64,000 nucleotides of DNA from Klebsiella sp. RIT-PI-d (GTDB taxonomy: Bacteria > Pseudomonadota > Gammaproteobacteria > Enterobacterales > Enterobacteriaceae). This document shows, piece after piece, positions 7,932 through 16,558 of the stretch. Below the pieces are notes generated by a model that made no database searches, was not told where the DNA came from, and was given only the letters and a program-made list of their open reading frames with translations. Where the stretch lies: the NCBI RefSeq assembly GCF_001187865.1, contig NZ_LGIT01000009.1, forward strand, positions 1,674,001-1,738,000, written 5' to 3'. Every line of letters begins with the position of its first letter. Positions within the stretch are counted from its first letter, which is position 1. The translations under genes were made by a program, and so were the position numbers.

Positions 7932-8795
7932 TTAGTTACTCAAAAACTGTTTATCAGTTTGATAAAGCGCATCCATTGTTGAAGACAATATTTTCGCAAG
8001 GTTATTAAAAACAGTGTTTGCCTGAGAGTATTTTTGCGCTATTATTTGCGTATCACTTTCAACTGTACTACATGCAGTATTAACACTATTTTGCCATTCA
8101 CTGAAAACTTGCGTACTTACAGGTGACTTTAACTTACTGACCGCATCAAGAAGATCATTCATTGGTTCTAAATTTACATAGAATGAATAAGTGTTGCCAT
8201 CTTTCGTATAAGGCAAGCCAAGCTGATCTGCCCAATAATCCGCATCTTCTTGTGAATAAACTGTAAGGATAGGAGTTGTTGACCATTTATCGATAATAGT
8301 TGTTATCTCTTTCGTTATCCCAGGAATATCGAGGTTAATATTATCTGTACCATTGTCCATATATGATGTCAGAGATGACTTAAAGGAGCTAACGTCCTGC
8401 ATATATAACTGATATTGTTCTGTTACCTGTGCATATATATCCATATAGTTTTCTTGCATATAGCTAAGCTTTTCACAAACTTCATCATATATTTCCCAGT
8501 CAGATTTCACTGCTGTGGGATCGCTTTGTAAAGTACTTCTTAAAGACGGCTCATATAAAGAATGAATCTGAGTTAAAATATCTTTTGCTTTATTAACATC
8601 TATAAGCTCACCATTTTCACTGAATGATGAATGCCATTGTTTCTCATAATCAGCTAAGCGTGGCAGGAACTCTTTTTTGAATTCATCGCGGTCAAAATTT
8701 TCAAGGAATCTTCCCTCTTGCTCATTATAAGATTCAATCGGATTTGTAAACAGTCTATTGTGCATTCTACCATGTATACTGGTTATATCTGACAT
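7932..8795 (-). CDS. Needle-tip protein, IpaD/SipD/BipD family
   Basis: 287 residues, shorter than SipD (343) and IpaD (332). The central part matches the family: a long coiled coil around SDWEIYDEVCEKLSYMQENY and DIYAQVTEQY, then a mixed domain with the ADYWADQLGLP signature, and the conserved C-terminal helix QKYSQANTVFNNLAKILSST followed by DALYQTDKQFL. This family caps the needle, senses host contact and controls translocator release. The shorter N-terminal part suggests a reduced self-chaperoning helical hairpin. The start has GAGGTAA upstream. It lies between the transglycosylase and the acidic DxDxDG gene, with no translocator genes beside it, unlike sipBCD or ipaBCD. Confidence 0.88.
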   Translation of the reverse strand: MSDITSIHGRMHNRLFTNPIESYNEQEGRFLENFDRDEFKKEFLPRLADYEKQWHSSFSENGELIDVNKAKDILTQIHSLYEPSLRSTLQSDPTAVKSDWEIYDEVCEKLSYMQENYMDIYAQVTEQYQLYMQDVSSFKSSLTSYMDNGTDNINLDIPGITKEITTIIDKWSTTPILTVYSQEDADYWADQLGLPYTKDGNTYSFYVNLEPMNDLLDAVSKLKSPVSTQVFSEWQNSVNTACSTVESDTQIIAQKYSQANTVFNNLAKILSSTMDALYQTDKQFLSN

Positions 8796-8881
8796 AACTT
8801 GTTACCTCAATGTTAATATGTTGGTTTATAATCCTTATTAAAGTAACATTACATGAAAAAAGTTACTTACATAAACTGCTC

Positions 8882-9580
8882 TTAAAAACTGGTAAAACGA
8901 GATTCATTATAAAGGCGTATAACATTTTTAACATAGCGCTGTGTAGATTCAAATTCTGGTATCTTGTTATTATACCGTGTTACATTTCCAATACCGGCGT
9001 GATACGCTGCCAAAACTAACTCCATATTATTATTGTATCTTGAATTAAGTTCGGATAAATATCTCACTCCCAGAGTGATATTAATTTCCGGATCGAATAA
9101 TTTCTTATTATCAATCACAATCTTTTCACGCCTGGCCAGTTCGCTGGCCGTTGATGGCATTAACTGCATTAATCCAAGCGCACCCTTCGACGACATCGCG
9201 TTTGGATTATATCCGGATTCAGCTGAAATAATTGCTGCAACCAGCCCAGGATCGACACTATAACGACGTGCTTGAGTTCTGATGAAATTCATAATTTGAT
9301 GATCATCAGTTTTTTTTAATCCTGATGATACAGATTGTTTAGACCATTGCATTTTTCGAGGGATCGAAACAGAATTATTTGCAAAGTATTTAATTTTTCT
9401 TCGCATATTAAAAGATAGTGATAATGAGGGCGCGCATGTATTAATGTATTTATTTTTTTTTGAATTCGAAATAACTATAATACTATGTGGGTAAGTATAG
9501 CAATGGGATTGCGCCAGTACATTACCGTTTACAGCAATGATACACAGTGCAATCAACAACGATTGTGTTACTAAACGCAT
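8882..9580 (-). CDS. iagB: IagB/IpgF-type lytic transglycosylase
   Basis: 232 residues with a Sec signal peptide of about 24 residues ending near VLAQ, so it acts in the periplasm. The SLT domain fills the C-terminal half: catalytic Glu in IISAESGYNP, then GALGLMQLMP, NITLGVRYL and LAAYHAGIGNV. It is longer than IagB (160 aa) because of a Ser/Lys/Arg-rich linker of about 70 residues between signal peptide and domain. Such enzymes open peptidoglycan locally for assembly of the secretion apparatus. It follows spaS by 14 bp in the same direction. Confidence 0.88.
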   Translation of the reverse strand: MRLVTQSLLIALCIIAVNGNVLAQSHCYTYPHSIIVISNSKKNKYINTCAPSLSLSFNMRRKIKYFANNSVSIPRKMQWSKQSVSSGLKKTDDHQIMNFIRTQARRYSVDPGLVAAIISAESGYNPNAMSSKGALGLMQLMPSTASELARREKIVIDNKKLFDPEINITLGVRYLSELNSRYNNNMELVLAAYHAGIGNVTRYNNKIPEFESTQRYVKNVIRLYNESRFTSF

Positions 9581-9594
9581 AATAACTCCATTTA

Positions 9595-10686
9595 TTACTC
9601 TTGACTTTCATCCTCTGTACCATCGATTTCAGAAGTCTGAGATATTTCCAAATCCATACTTCCAGCTTTTTCAACTTGCTCTAGCCAAGTTATAATTTGC
9701 ATTATTGATGAAACGTGTTGATGCTCAACTAACATAAAAGGTTGTGCAGTTTTAAATATTGCTCGTGCTAATGGAATACTTCTAAATACTGGAACATTAT
9801 TTTCTTCAGCATACTTTATTACTGCAATAGCTCTGGCATTTTTTTCAACCAAAGATATAAATGGTATCTCCATGAAGCCGCTATGGCAGAAAATTCCGAT
9901 AGCAATATGTGTTGGATTTGCAAGGATAAATTTTGATTCGCGAATATCTGATTTCGTCTGCTCTGATAACATTTCTCGGTGAAGTTGCTTACGCATGCCT
10001 TTTATTTCAGGATTTCCTTCGCTATTTTTATATTCTTGTTTTACTTCCTGTTTACTCATCATAAGGTCTTTTATGTAAAGAAAAAAGTCTGCTAAAGCAT
10101 CAAAGGAGATAACAACTAAAATTGGGATAAGCATATAAATAACCAATGGCGGTAATAGTCCTCGCCAGATGGAAATGAACTGTTCTAACGTTGCATTAGG
10201 TAGTGAAAATATGCTTCGTTGATGTTTTATTACAAAAAGAATGACCCCGCACGTTGACATTAGTAAATAAAAAATAGATTTAATACTATCTTTCAAAGAG
10301 CGTAAACTGAAGATTTCTTTGAATCCTGAAATTGGATTTATGCTGGCAAAATCAAGGCGAATGGCTTCAGATGCCAGATGAAAACGGGTCTGAACCATGG
10401 TTAAAATAATGGCCAGAAACAAAGAAACGCCCACTATTGAGCCAATTATTTGTAGGGCAGTAATCGCAATCATTTTTGTATATTGTTCGATAGATAGTTG
10501 CAAAAAACCTGAGCTAAATATATCAAAATAAAACATCAACTGATCGCCAGTCAATGTTACATATATAAATCCTGAAATGCCCAACAATGACAGGAAGCCA
10601 ACTAAATCTTTGCTAATGAAAACCTGACCTTTTTTAGCCGATTCTTCCTTTTTCTTGTCTGTAGGTAACTCTGTTTTTTCTTCCAT
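9595..10686 (-). CDS. spaS: Export gate switch protein SpaS (SctU)
   Basis: 363 residues with four N-terminal membrane helices and a cytoplasmic C-terminal domain. The autocleavage motif NPTH is present in ILANPTHIAIGI at about residue 250. Cleavage there lets the apparatus switch from early substrates (needle, rod) to translocators and effectors. The C-terminal tail of about 25 residues is acidic (ending DGTEDESQE). It overlaps or abuts spaR in the usual spaPQRS order and is the last core export gene of the block. Confidence 0.93.
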   Translation of the reverse strand: MEEKTELPTDKKKEESAKKGQVFISKDLVGFLSLLGISGFIYVTLTGDQLMFYFDIFSSGFLQLSIEQYTKMIAITALQIIGSIVGVSLFLAIILTMVQTRFHLASEAIRLDFASINPISGFKEIFSLRSLKDSIKSIFYLLMSTCGVILFVIKHQRSIFSLPNATLEQFISIWRGLLPPLVIYMLIPILVVISFDALADFFLYIKDLMMSKQEVKQEYKNSEGNPEIKGMRKQLHREMLSEQTKSDIRESKFILANPTHIAIGIFCHSGFMEIPFISLVEKNARAIAVIKYAEENNVPVFRSIPLARAIFKTAQPFMLVEHQHVSSIMQIITWLEQVEKAGSMDLEISQTSEIDGTEDESQE

Positions 10687-10687
10687 C

Positions 10688-11455
10688 TTACTGTACCATT
10701 ACTCGTAGAGGTGATATTAGCTTGATTTGAAGCAATTTAGGCGTCAGCAAGGGCGTCATATAAAAAAGTAATACCAGAAAAGCGACAAAACTTTTGACTG
10801 ATAATGCAACTGAAAATGCGTTTAACTGAGGTGCAAAGCGTGATAGTATTCCTATCGATATCTCAATTAAAAAGAGAGAAACAACAACTGGACCAACTAA
10901 TATTACGGCTGATATCATAAGCTCATTAAGTAACATTACAATTTGATTCATTAATGCCCATGTAAAAGACATCTTCATATTTAAAGGGAATATCTCGTAC
11001 GTTTCATAAAGTGATCTAACTAAGGTTGCCATACCATTATTAACTACAAAAATAGCAGCAAAATAAAAGTTCATAAATGTCCCCATGAAGGACGCATCAA
11101 CGCCGATACCTGGATTCATCGTACTACTGATTGTAGCGCCACGTTGGTTATCAATGATTTCACCAATAGCTAAAACAATCCAGAATGGTATTGCAAAACA
11201 AAAACCACATATTAAACCAATAACAACCTCTTTCAATATTATAAAAATAAATGGCTCATTAGTGATATCAGCATATTGATCAGCAAGACGAGGCATAAAC
11301 CCAAAAGCTATAAAAATTATTATAACGTTTTTGACAATCATTCCTCCAAGCATTTGGCTATTCAAATATGGCAACATCAGAAAAACTGGCAATAATCTTG
11401 CCATTCCAACAATAGTTACGATTATGATAATATGAAAGTCAGTGTAGTAATTCAA
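10688..11455 (-). CDS. spaR: Export apparatus protein SpaR (SctT)
   Basis: 255 residues, highly hydrophobic with about six to eight membrane segments, and the length usual for SpaR/FliR (263). The stretches MNPGIGVDASFMGTFMN and GPVVVSLFLIEISIGILSR are typical of the family. SctT forms part of the helical export gate with SpaP and SpaQ in the inner membrane. One base separates it from spaS, and 12 bp from spaQ. Confidence 0.92.
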   Translation of the reverse strand: MNYYTDFHIIIIVTIVGMARLLPVFLMLPYLNSQMLGGMIVKNVIIIFIAFGFMPRLADQYADITNEPFIFIILKEVVIGLICGFCFAIPFWIVLAIGEIIDNQRGATISSTMNPGIGVDASFMGTFMNFYFAAIFVVNNGMATLVRSLYETYEIFPLNMKMSFTWALMNQIVMLLNELMISAVILVGPVVVSLFLIEISIGILSRFAPQLNAFSVALSVKSFVAFLVLLFYMTPLLTPKLLQIKLISPLRVMVQ

Positions 11456-11467
11456 AAATCCTGATCC

Positions 11468-11728
11468 TCAGTGAACTTTGAATGCAATATTAAGTACCTC
11501 AACCGCATAGTTCCTCATAGTAGAAATAAACCATGGAGCTGTAATAAATAAACAACAACATACGGCTAAAAGCTTAACACCAAACGGCAAAGTTTGTTCC
11601 TGAATATGAGTAACGGCCTGTATTAAAGCGACAAATAATCCAACCCCTGTTGCAACAACAACAGGAAGTGCTGATAACATCAGTATTAAATACAACCCCT
11701 TATTGCTAATATAAAAAATCGTATCCAC
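11468..11728 (-). CDS. spaQ: Export apparatus protein SpaQ (SctS)
   Basis: 86 residues, two membrane helices, exactly the SpaQ/FliQ size. The helix-turn region carries the conserved TGVGLFVALIQAVTHIQEQT, in which the polar QxxTxIQEQT face lines the gate. It forms the export channel with SpaP and SpaR. It follows spaP by 6 bp. Confidence 0.93.
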   Translation of the reverse strand: MDTIFYISNKGLYLILMLSALPVVVATGVGLFVALIQAVTHIQEQTLPFGVKLLAVCCCLFITAPWFISTMRNYAVEVLNIAFKVH

Positions 11729-11734
11729 AATACT

Positions 11735-12418
11735 TTAACCTTTCCATAGTGATGAATATTGCATAACCATACCCGTTGCGACTTTGGACCACCCATCAAT
11801 AGCTACAAAGAGAATTAATTTAATTGGTAAGGATATTGTTACAGGACTCATCATCATCATCCCTAATGCTAAAAGTATATTTGATACTACTAAATCAACG
11901 ACAATAAATGGCAAATAAATATAAAACCCAAGAATGAAAGCGTCTTTAATTTCACTCAATGCGTAAGAAACTAACAGGGAAAACAGTGACGCATTTTCAG
12001 CTGTCAATTTTCCAGATAATATCCTGTCTTCCCCCGACATTTTTTGTTGTTGTGTGTATATATCATCAAAAAATTTTAATAATGATTTATCAGAAAATTT
12101 AAATAGATATTTTTTGTAGTCTCCTAGTCCTTCATCAACAAAATTTTGTACGGATTCCACACGATGAAAATCTACCTTTTCTGTAATTGAGTAGTCATAA
12201 ACCTTGTTTGCAATCGGGAACATAACAAATGCAGCGAGCAAAAGTGCTAGTGAGTTTAATGTTAGTGTTGATGGAACTTGTTGTAAGCCTATTGCATTTT
12301 TAATCAGTGAAAATACGATCGAAAATTTAATGAAGCATGTGCCGCCTGCGATCAAAAAAGGAAATAATGTTGCAAAACTAAGTAATCCTATTAAAGCAAT
12401 ATCATTTGTCCCCCACAT
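11735..12418 (-). CDS. spaP: Export apparatus protein SpaP (SctR)
   Basis: 227 residues, matching SpaP (224). The N-terminal helix pair is followed by a soluble segment (about 75-150), then the signature IKDAFILGFYIYLPFIVVDL and LALGMMMMSPVTISLPIKL with its methionine-rich loop that seals the gate. Five copies per export gate are known for the family. It lies 9 bp after spaO. Confidence 0.94.
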   Translation of the reverse strand: MWGTNDIALIGLLSFATLFPFLIAGGTCFIKFSIVFSLIKNAIGLQQVPSTLTLNSLALLLAAFVMFPIANKVYDYSITEKVDFHRVESVQNFVDEGLGDYKKYLFKFSDKSLLKFFDDIYTQQQKMSGEDRILSGKLTAENASLFSLLVSYALSEIKDAFILGFYIYLPFIVVDLVVSNILLALGMMMMSPVTISLPIKLILFVAIDGWSKVATGMVMQYSSLWKG

Positions 12419-12427
12419 AATATTCCC

Positions 12428-12733
12428 TTAAATTGCACCATTGATGTTATGTATTTCAACGGCCAACTGGTCATCAACCCGCACCAGTTCTCCTGTAGCA
12501 ATAATATGCTTTCCAACACGCAGGCTTACAGTGATATCATTATTTTCATTATGTAAAGGCAAACGCTGGTTAACATGCATATTTTGCAGTTGTGCTAGCG
12601 TCATTATTTTTTCCTCAAGGCAAAAAATGACTTTTAGCTCAAGTTTATCTAATGATAGATTATTAGCTTCGACTAAATTAACACAATCATCGGCTAAATC
12701 AGTAGTATACTCGTCCATGGATTCAGTAATCAT
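12428..12733 (-). CDS. Internal translation product of spaO (SctQ-C)
   Basis: Within spaO an in-frame ATG (12733-12731) is preceded by AAGGAGATAAT, a near-perfect ribosome binding site with 5-base spacing. It would give a 101-residue C-terminal SPOA-domain protein. Internal products of this kind are established for SpaO, Spa33 and YscQ, where the short form joins the full-length protein in the sorting platform. The site is seen directly; use of the start is inferred. Confidence 0.75.
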   Translation of the reverse strand: MITESMDEYTTDLADDCVNLVEANNLSLDKLELKVIFCLEEKIMTLAQLQNMHVNQRLPLHNENNDITVSLRVGKHIIATGELVRVDDQLAVEIHNINGAI

Positions 12734-13351
12734 ATTATCTCCTTCTAATTTAAGATCCACCGTAAATACCCTTCCTAAAATACCAACATTAATTGGCACA
12801 TGTAACATTAATAAATCACCTGCTTTAAGGCTAATCAATTCTTTATGGCTAATTTCGGTATAGCCCAAAATGATATTCATTGATAGCATAAGCTGCGACC
12901 AGTCACAGTTGTTTTTATGTTCAATCAACTCTGGGATGTTAATACTTGTGAGCTCAGCCCAAATGAATCCTGAGGTAGGATCCATTGAAATGAAAGGGCC
13001 GAATAAATTTGCTGTGTCAGCGATGCCGTCAATGAGAAATTGTGTTATTGGTTCTAATGACACAGGCATTGATATCTTATGTTCTGAAAAATAATTTTTC
13101 GCTACTTTTATAAGCAAACCATCGTCGATAAGCTCTACCGGCAACGCATGTGAATTAGCAGAACAGCGAGATAAAAGCTCATCCACATCGCAGTAAAGAT
13201 TGATTTTTCTGTTCCCTAACCTGGCTACAATGCTAAAAAATTTGCCAGGCGGAAGTGAATTTAATATAAAATAATTTTTTGCATTCGTATAAGCATATTC
13301 TTCAAGTAATGCTTCACGCGCATTTACTTTACGTAGCATCACTGAATTCAT
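12428..13351 (-). CDS. spaO: Sorting platform protein SpaO (SctQ)
   Basis: 307 residues, matching SpaO (303). It is poorly conserved in the N-terminal half, as is usual, with a C-terminal SPOA domain (about 225-300, including VSLRVGKHIIATGELVRVDD). SctQ forms the cytoplasmic pods that sort chaperone-substrate complexes. It overlaps the end of spaN by 4 bases. An internal start with a strong ribosome binding site makes a separate SPOA-only product (next entry). Confidence 0.9.
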   Translation of the reverse strand: MNSVMLRKVNAREALLEEYAYTNAKNYFILNSLPPGKFFSIVARLGNRKINLYCDVDELLSRCSANSHALPVELIDDGLLIKVAKNYFSEHKISMPVSLEPITQFLIDGIADTANLFGPFISMDPTSGFIWAELTSINIPELIEHKNNCDWSQLMLSMNIILGYTEISHKELISLKAGDLLMLHVPINVGILGRVFTVDLKLEGDNMITESMDEYTTDLADDCVNLVEANNLSLDKLELKVIFCLEEKIMTLAQLQNMHVNQRLPLHNENNDITVSLRVGKHIIATGELVRVDDQLAVEIHNINGAI

Positions 13352-14415
13352 GCTTCGCTCTCTTCTTCATCATTGTGCTGACGCGACTGATTGCCTTGAT
13401 TATGGCCCTGAGATGTTACGGCCTCTATCTGAACCTGGGACATCTGGGTGATGCCGTTTGCGTCGAGTTGCTTCATTAATGCTCCACGCACAGTCTCATT
13501 AGAAGGAATAATATTGACATCTCTGACCGAAGATAGTGGATCGCTAAAAATTATTTTGGCTGAATGATTCTCAGAATCTCCCCAGCTTTTGAAATGCCAT
13601 GTCAACTGGTCAGAGGTAACGTGCTCAGATTGTATATTTTTTGCTGTCAAAGGTAACTCAGGCACTATCTGATTCTTTTTTATCGGAGACAGGGAATCGG
13701 TATCTGCCGCAGTAAATTGCAATTCATTGGCATGATCATTTACTGATGTTAATACTCCCTGAGGAGTTATTAATTCATCTTTGTTCAGCATCCTGGACAT
13801 GCTTTTATCGGTATTACTTAATTTATCTTTAAGATTTTCAGACAGGGTATGCGCTTGTTGATAAACTAATGATTCTTTCGATACTAATAAATGATTCGAT
13901 GCTAACGGATCATTCGAGGCTAATGGATTATTCGGAATTACTGAATCATTCGGTGGTACTTGTGCAAAGCGGGCCGGACTGGACACTGATGATAAACGAC
14001 TTTCCGCTGAAGATAAAAGCTTCTCCTGTACCTGAGCTAGTCGTGTAATTTGGCTCTTATCTGTGCCAGGGTTGTTGATAATCATGTGGTGGTTCAGATA
14101 CATCCTGCGTGTAGCTTTTTTATCACCCTCGCCGGTTAGTCCGTCAGCTTTTTCACGCACCCGATTTTCAGACATGGGTTTATTACTATTCACGTAGATC
14201 GTATTGCCAGGTAAGATTACCCGCTCAGGCGGCGTTAACTGTGAAGAGAGCGCTGCCGCTAACCCCATGCCTGCCATATCTTCGTTATCATGAGAAGCTT
14301 TATGTTTCTTAAGTTTATTTTCATAGCGATCTTTAAGAGTTAAGATCTCAGTATCTTCTTGACCGCCTAATCCAGTATAGTTAGGAACGGACTTAATCTT
14401 TATTGATTTATCCAT
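13348..14415 (-). CDS. spaN: Needle-length regulator SpaN/InvJ (SctP)
   Basis: 355 residues from the ATG at 14415, which has better spacing to GAAGA than the ATG nine bases earlier. It is Ser/Asn/Asp-rich and largely disordered, with a C-terminal T3S4-like region (about 250-340, including DQLTWHFKSWGDSENHSAKI) and a Gln/His/Glu-rich tail. InvJ/Spa32 proteins set needle length and trigger the SpaS switch. It has a tandem 6-residue repeat in the middle (separate entry). It overlaps spaM upstream and spaO downstream. Confidence 0.85.
   Translation of the reverse strand: MDKSIKIKSVPNYTGLGGQEDTEILTLKDRYENKLKKHKASHDNEDMAGMGLAAALSSQLTPPERVILPGNTIYVNSNKPMSENRVREKADGLTGEGDKKATRRMYLNHHMIINNPGTDKSQITRLAQVQEKLLSSAESRLSSVSSPARFAQVPPNDSVIPNNPLASNDPLASNHLLVSKESLVYQQAHTLSENLKDKLSNTDKSMSRMLNKDELITPQGVLTSVNDHANELQFTAADTDSLSPIKKNQIVPELPLTAKNIQSEHVTSDQLTWHFKSWGDSENHSAKIIFSDPLSSVRDVNIIPSNETVRGALMKQLDANGITQMSQVQIEAVTSQGHNQGNQSRQHNDEEESEA
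13861..13950 (-). repeat. Five 18-bp tandem units in spaN (N-D/N-P-L-A-S type)
   Basis: Read in frame, five consecutive 18-base units encode NDSVIP, NNPLAS, NDPLAS, NHLLVS and KESLVY. The middle three or four are clearly related at the DNA level (AAT-NAT-CCN-TTA-GCN-TCG). Copy-number change would keep the frame and alter the length of the ruler protein. Confidence 0.75.
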
Positions 14416-14852
14416 GTGACACATTCTTCAGCCGCTTGTCCATCTTTATGGATGTCTTTTCTAATACGCGATTTTCTGTCGCGCTCTGACATCCACTCCC
14501 ATTTGTTCTTCTTCTTTCCATAATGCAGACGCAACTTGTACAATTGATTACGAGTTTCAATACTTTCCTCTATGAATAATTTTGTTTCTTGTGCCTGAAG
14601 CTGCAACTCTTCATAGTAAGAAAGAATAAGTGCCTCTTTACGTCTTAGTAGATATAAATCTTTTTGCGTCAATGTTGCCCCAACATGATCTTGCCATAAT
14701 AGAATCAGCTGCTGCTGCAGCTCGCTTGACTGTTGACAAATATCTTGCAATTTTTCATTGAGCACATTTAATGTGTTTTCACAATCTGCGATTTGCGTAA
14801 TGGTGCGACTACAATGCTCATCATAAAAACGGACCAGACGCTTAGATTGCAT
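14400..14852 (-). CDS. spaM: ATPase stalk protein SpaM/InvI (SctO)
   Basis: About 150 residues from the ATG at 14852, close to InvI (147). A start at 14891 would add 13 residues and overlap invC much more. The protein is almost entirely a coiled coil, rich in Gln, Leu, Glu and Arg, with YLLRRKEALILSYYEELQLQ in the middle and a basic C-terminus. SctO is the central stalk linking the InvC ATPase to the InvA export gate. The start overlaps the end of invC by 11 bases, a sign of coupled translation. Confidence 0.85.
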   Translation of the reverse strand: MQSKRLVRFYDEHCSRTITQIADCENTLNVLNEKLQDICQQSSELQQQLILLWQDHVGATLTQKDLYLLRRKEALILSYYEELQLQAQETKLFIEESIETRNQLYKLRLHYGKKKNKWEWMSERDRKSRIRKDIHKDGQAAEECVTWINQ

Positions 14853-16143
14853 ATAGCATATCCAGCATAACGGAAAATTCCGTATGTTCATCCATAGTCT
14901 GTTTCAGAAATTTATCAATCTTTGGCCGTAGATTTATGACAGCATCAGTTTCAGCATTTTCACCTGGGGTGTATTCACCTAGATCGAGCATCAATTGAAG
15001 TTCATCCAGACGAGCAATGTAATCACGCATCTTCGCAGCCTGACGTAGTTGTTGCGAATCGCATATAGAGGAAACAACCCGACTTGCGCTACGCAAAATA
15101 TCTATTGCCGGGAAATGTCCTTTACCACCCAATTTTCTCGATAAATAAATATGCCCATCTAGTATTGAACGTATTTCGTCACCGATTGGATCAACATCGT
15201 CCTCTTCTTCAAGAAGTACTGTATAAAATGCGGTTATACTACCCTGATGTGTAGCACCACTACGTTCAAGGATACGTGGTAACGCTTCAAAAACAGATGC
15301 AGGATAACCGCGTCTGGCAGGCATCTCTCCTGCAGATAACGCCACATCGCGCAGAGCACGGGCATAGCGCGTCATAGAATCTATCATCAAAACTACTGAT
15401 TTGCCGCTATCACGAAAATACTCGGCAATTGTAGTAGCAATCAAGGCTGCATTACGGCGTTCAACCGCAGGACGGTCTGAAGTGGAATAGACCACAATAG
15501 TATTGTGTTGTTTTCCATCTGGGATACCTTCTGCTAAAAATTCAGTGACCTCTCTACCACGTTCCCCTACCAGGCCAACAACGTATACATTCGCCGCAGA
15601 ATGATTGATGATCATCGACATAAGAGATGACTTACCGGCACCGGCACCGGCAAATATCCCGATACGTTGCCCAACACCACAGGTTAACAGACTGTCAATG
15701 GCTCGAATTCCGGTTTGAAAAATCTCTCTTATCGGCCGACGCTCACTAAAGTCTGGTGGGAAACTTGAAATTGGACGCAATGCCGGAAGTATCGACTGCG
15801 AAGTTGGCGCTTCACTGAATCGCTGACGCACCTGGCCTTCACAATCAATCACGCAACCGAGGAGTGAATCGTCTACAGGAATCGAAAAGAATGTTCCAGT
15901 TGGAACAATGATATCCGATGTTGAAATTCCACCCGGCGATCCGAGCAAACTTAGCATTACCCCCCCATCGCCGAGACCAATAGTCTCAGCCTGGCCGATA
16001 GGTATGCTCGATTTTAACGAGCGATACAAAAAGCATCGCTCGCCCACGAAAGAGAGTTTTAATGGCGCAGTAATAATTGAACCAGTCACAGTAGATATTT
16101 TTGCATTGCAAGTGAAAAAATTGTGAATGGTCAAATCATCCAT
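14842..16143 (-). CDS. invC: Type III secretion ATPase InvC (SctN)
   Basis: 433 residues, the family length. Walker A is GIFAGAGAGKSSL (about 165-177) and Walker B is in SVVLMIDSMTRYARALRDV. The GERGREV and PARRGYPASVFEALP motifs shared with FliI and F1-beta subunits are intact. The hexamer at the base of the apparatus strips chaperones and unfolds substrates. It follows invB directly, with a one-base overlap. Confidence 0.95.
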   Translation of the reverse strand: MDDLTIHNFFTCNAKISTVTGSIITAPLKLSFVGERCFLYRSLKSSIPIGQAETIGLGDGGVMLSLLGSPGGISTSDIIVPTGTFFSIPVDDSLLGCVIDCEGQVRQRFSEAPTSQSILPALRPISSFPPDFSERRPIREIFQTGIRAIDSLLTCGVGQRIGIFAGAGAGKSSLMSMIINHSAANVYVVGLVGERGREVTEFLAEGIPDGKQHNTIVVYSTSDRPAVERRNAALIATTIAEYFRDSGKSVVLMIDSMTRYARALRDVALSAGEMPARRGYPASVFEALPRILERSGATHQGSITAFYTVLLEEEDDVDPIGDEIRSILDGHIYLSRKLGGKGHFPAIDILRSASRVVSSICDSQQLRQAAKMRDYIARLDELQLMLDLGEYTPGENAETDAVINLRPKIDKFLKQTMDEHTEFSVMLDMLYAI

Positions 16144-16547
16144 TATTTTAATACCTTATAGAATCCTTGCATAATTTCAAAGAAACTCTCCAGTACGATA
16201 GCAAATTTCTCACCGCTTTCCATAAAATCAGGATTTACAACGGTGCGCAGTTCATACGATTCGCTACCAGCTACCAGCTGAAGTTGTGAATTCATCGCCC
16301 ATTCATATTCTGCAATGAGCGCTTCAATAATATTGGGCGCGCATTGAACCAATACATTAGGATTGACAGGTACTAGTTGACACCACAGAACCACATTGTC
16401 ATCAACAAACGATATTAGCAACGCGGGTGAGGACTCAAATGTCAATTCAATTGTTGAATGATGGTCAATATTAGAGATGATAGATGGTTTACATCCCAGA
16501 TAATCTAAAGCTTCTTTTAGAATTTCTACTAAATCAATCTGACGCAT
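16143..16547 (-). CDS. invB: Effector chaperone InvB/Spa15 family
   Basis: 134 residues against 135 for InvB. The opening IDLVEILKEALDYLGCKPS and the segment IDHHSTIELTFESSPAL align with InvB (LVRSALEVSGCDPS, IDSHSTIVLD). The C-terminal NPDFMESGEKFAIVLESFFE is the family signature. These class IB chaperones serve several effectors and hold them export-competent. It lies between invA and invC, as in SPI-1 and mxi-spa. Presence of this multi-client chaperone supports real effectors in this system. Confidence 0.92.
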   Translation of the reverse strand: MRQIDLVEILKEALDYLGCKPSIISNIDHHSTIELTFESSPALLISFVDDNVVLWCQLVPVNPNVLVQCAPNIIEALIAEYEWAMNSQLQLVAGSESYELRTVVNPDFMESGEKFAIVLESFFEIMQGFYKVLK

Positions 16548-16558
16548 ATGATATTCCC

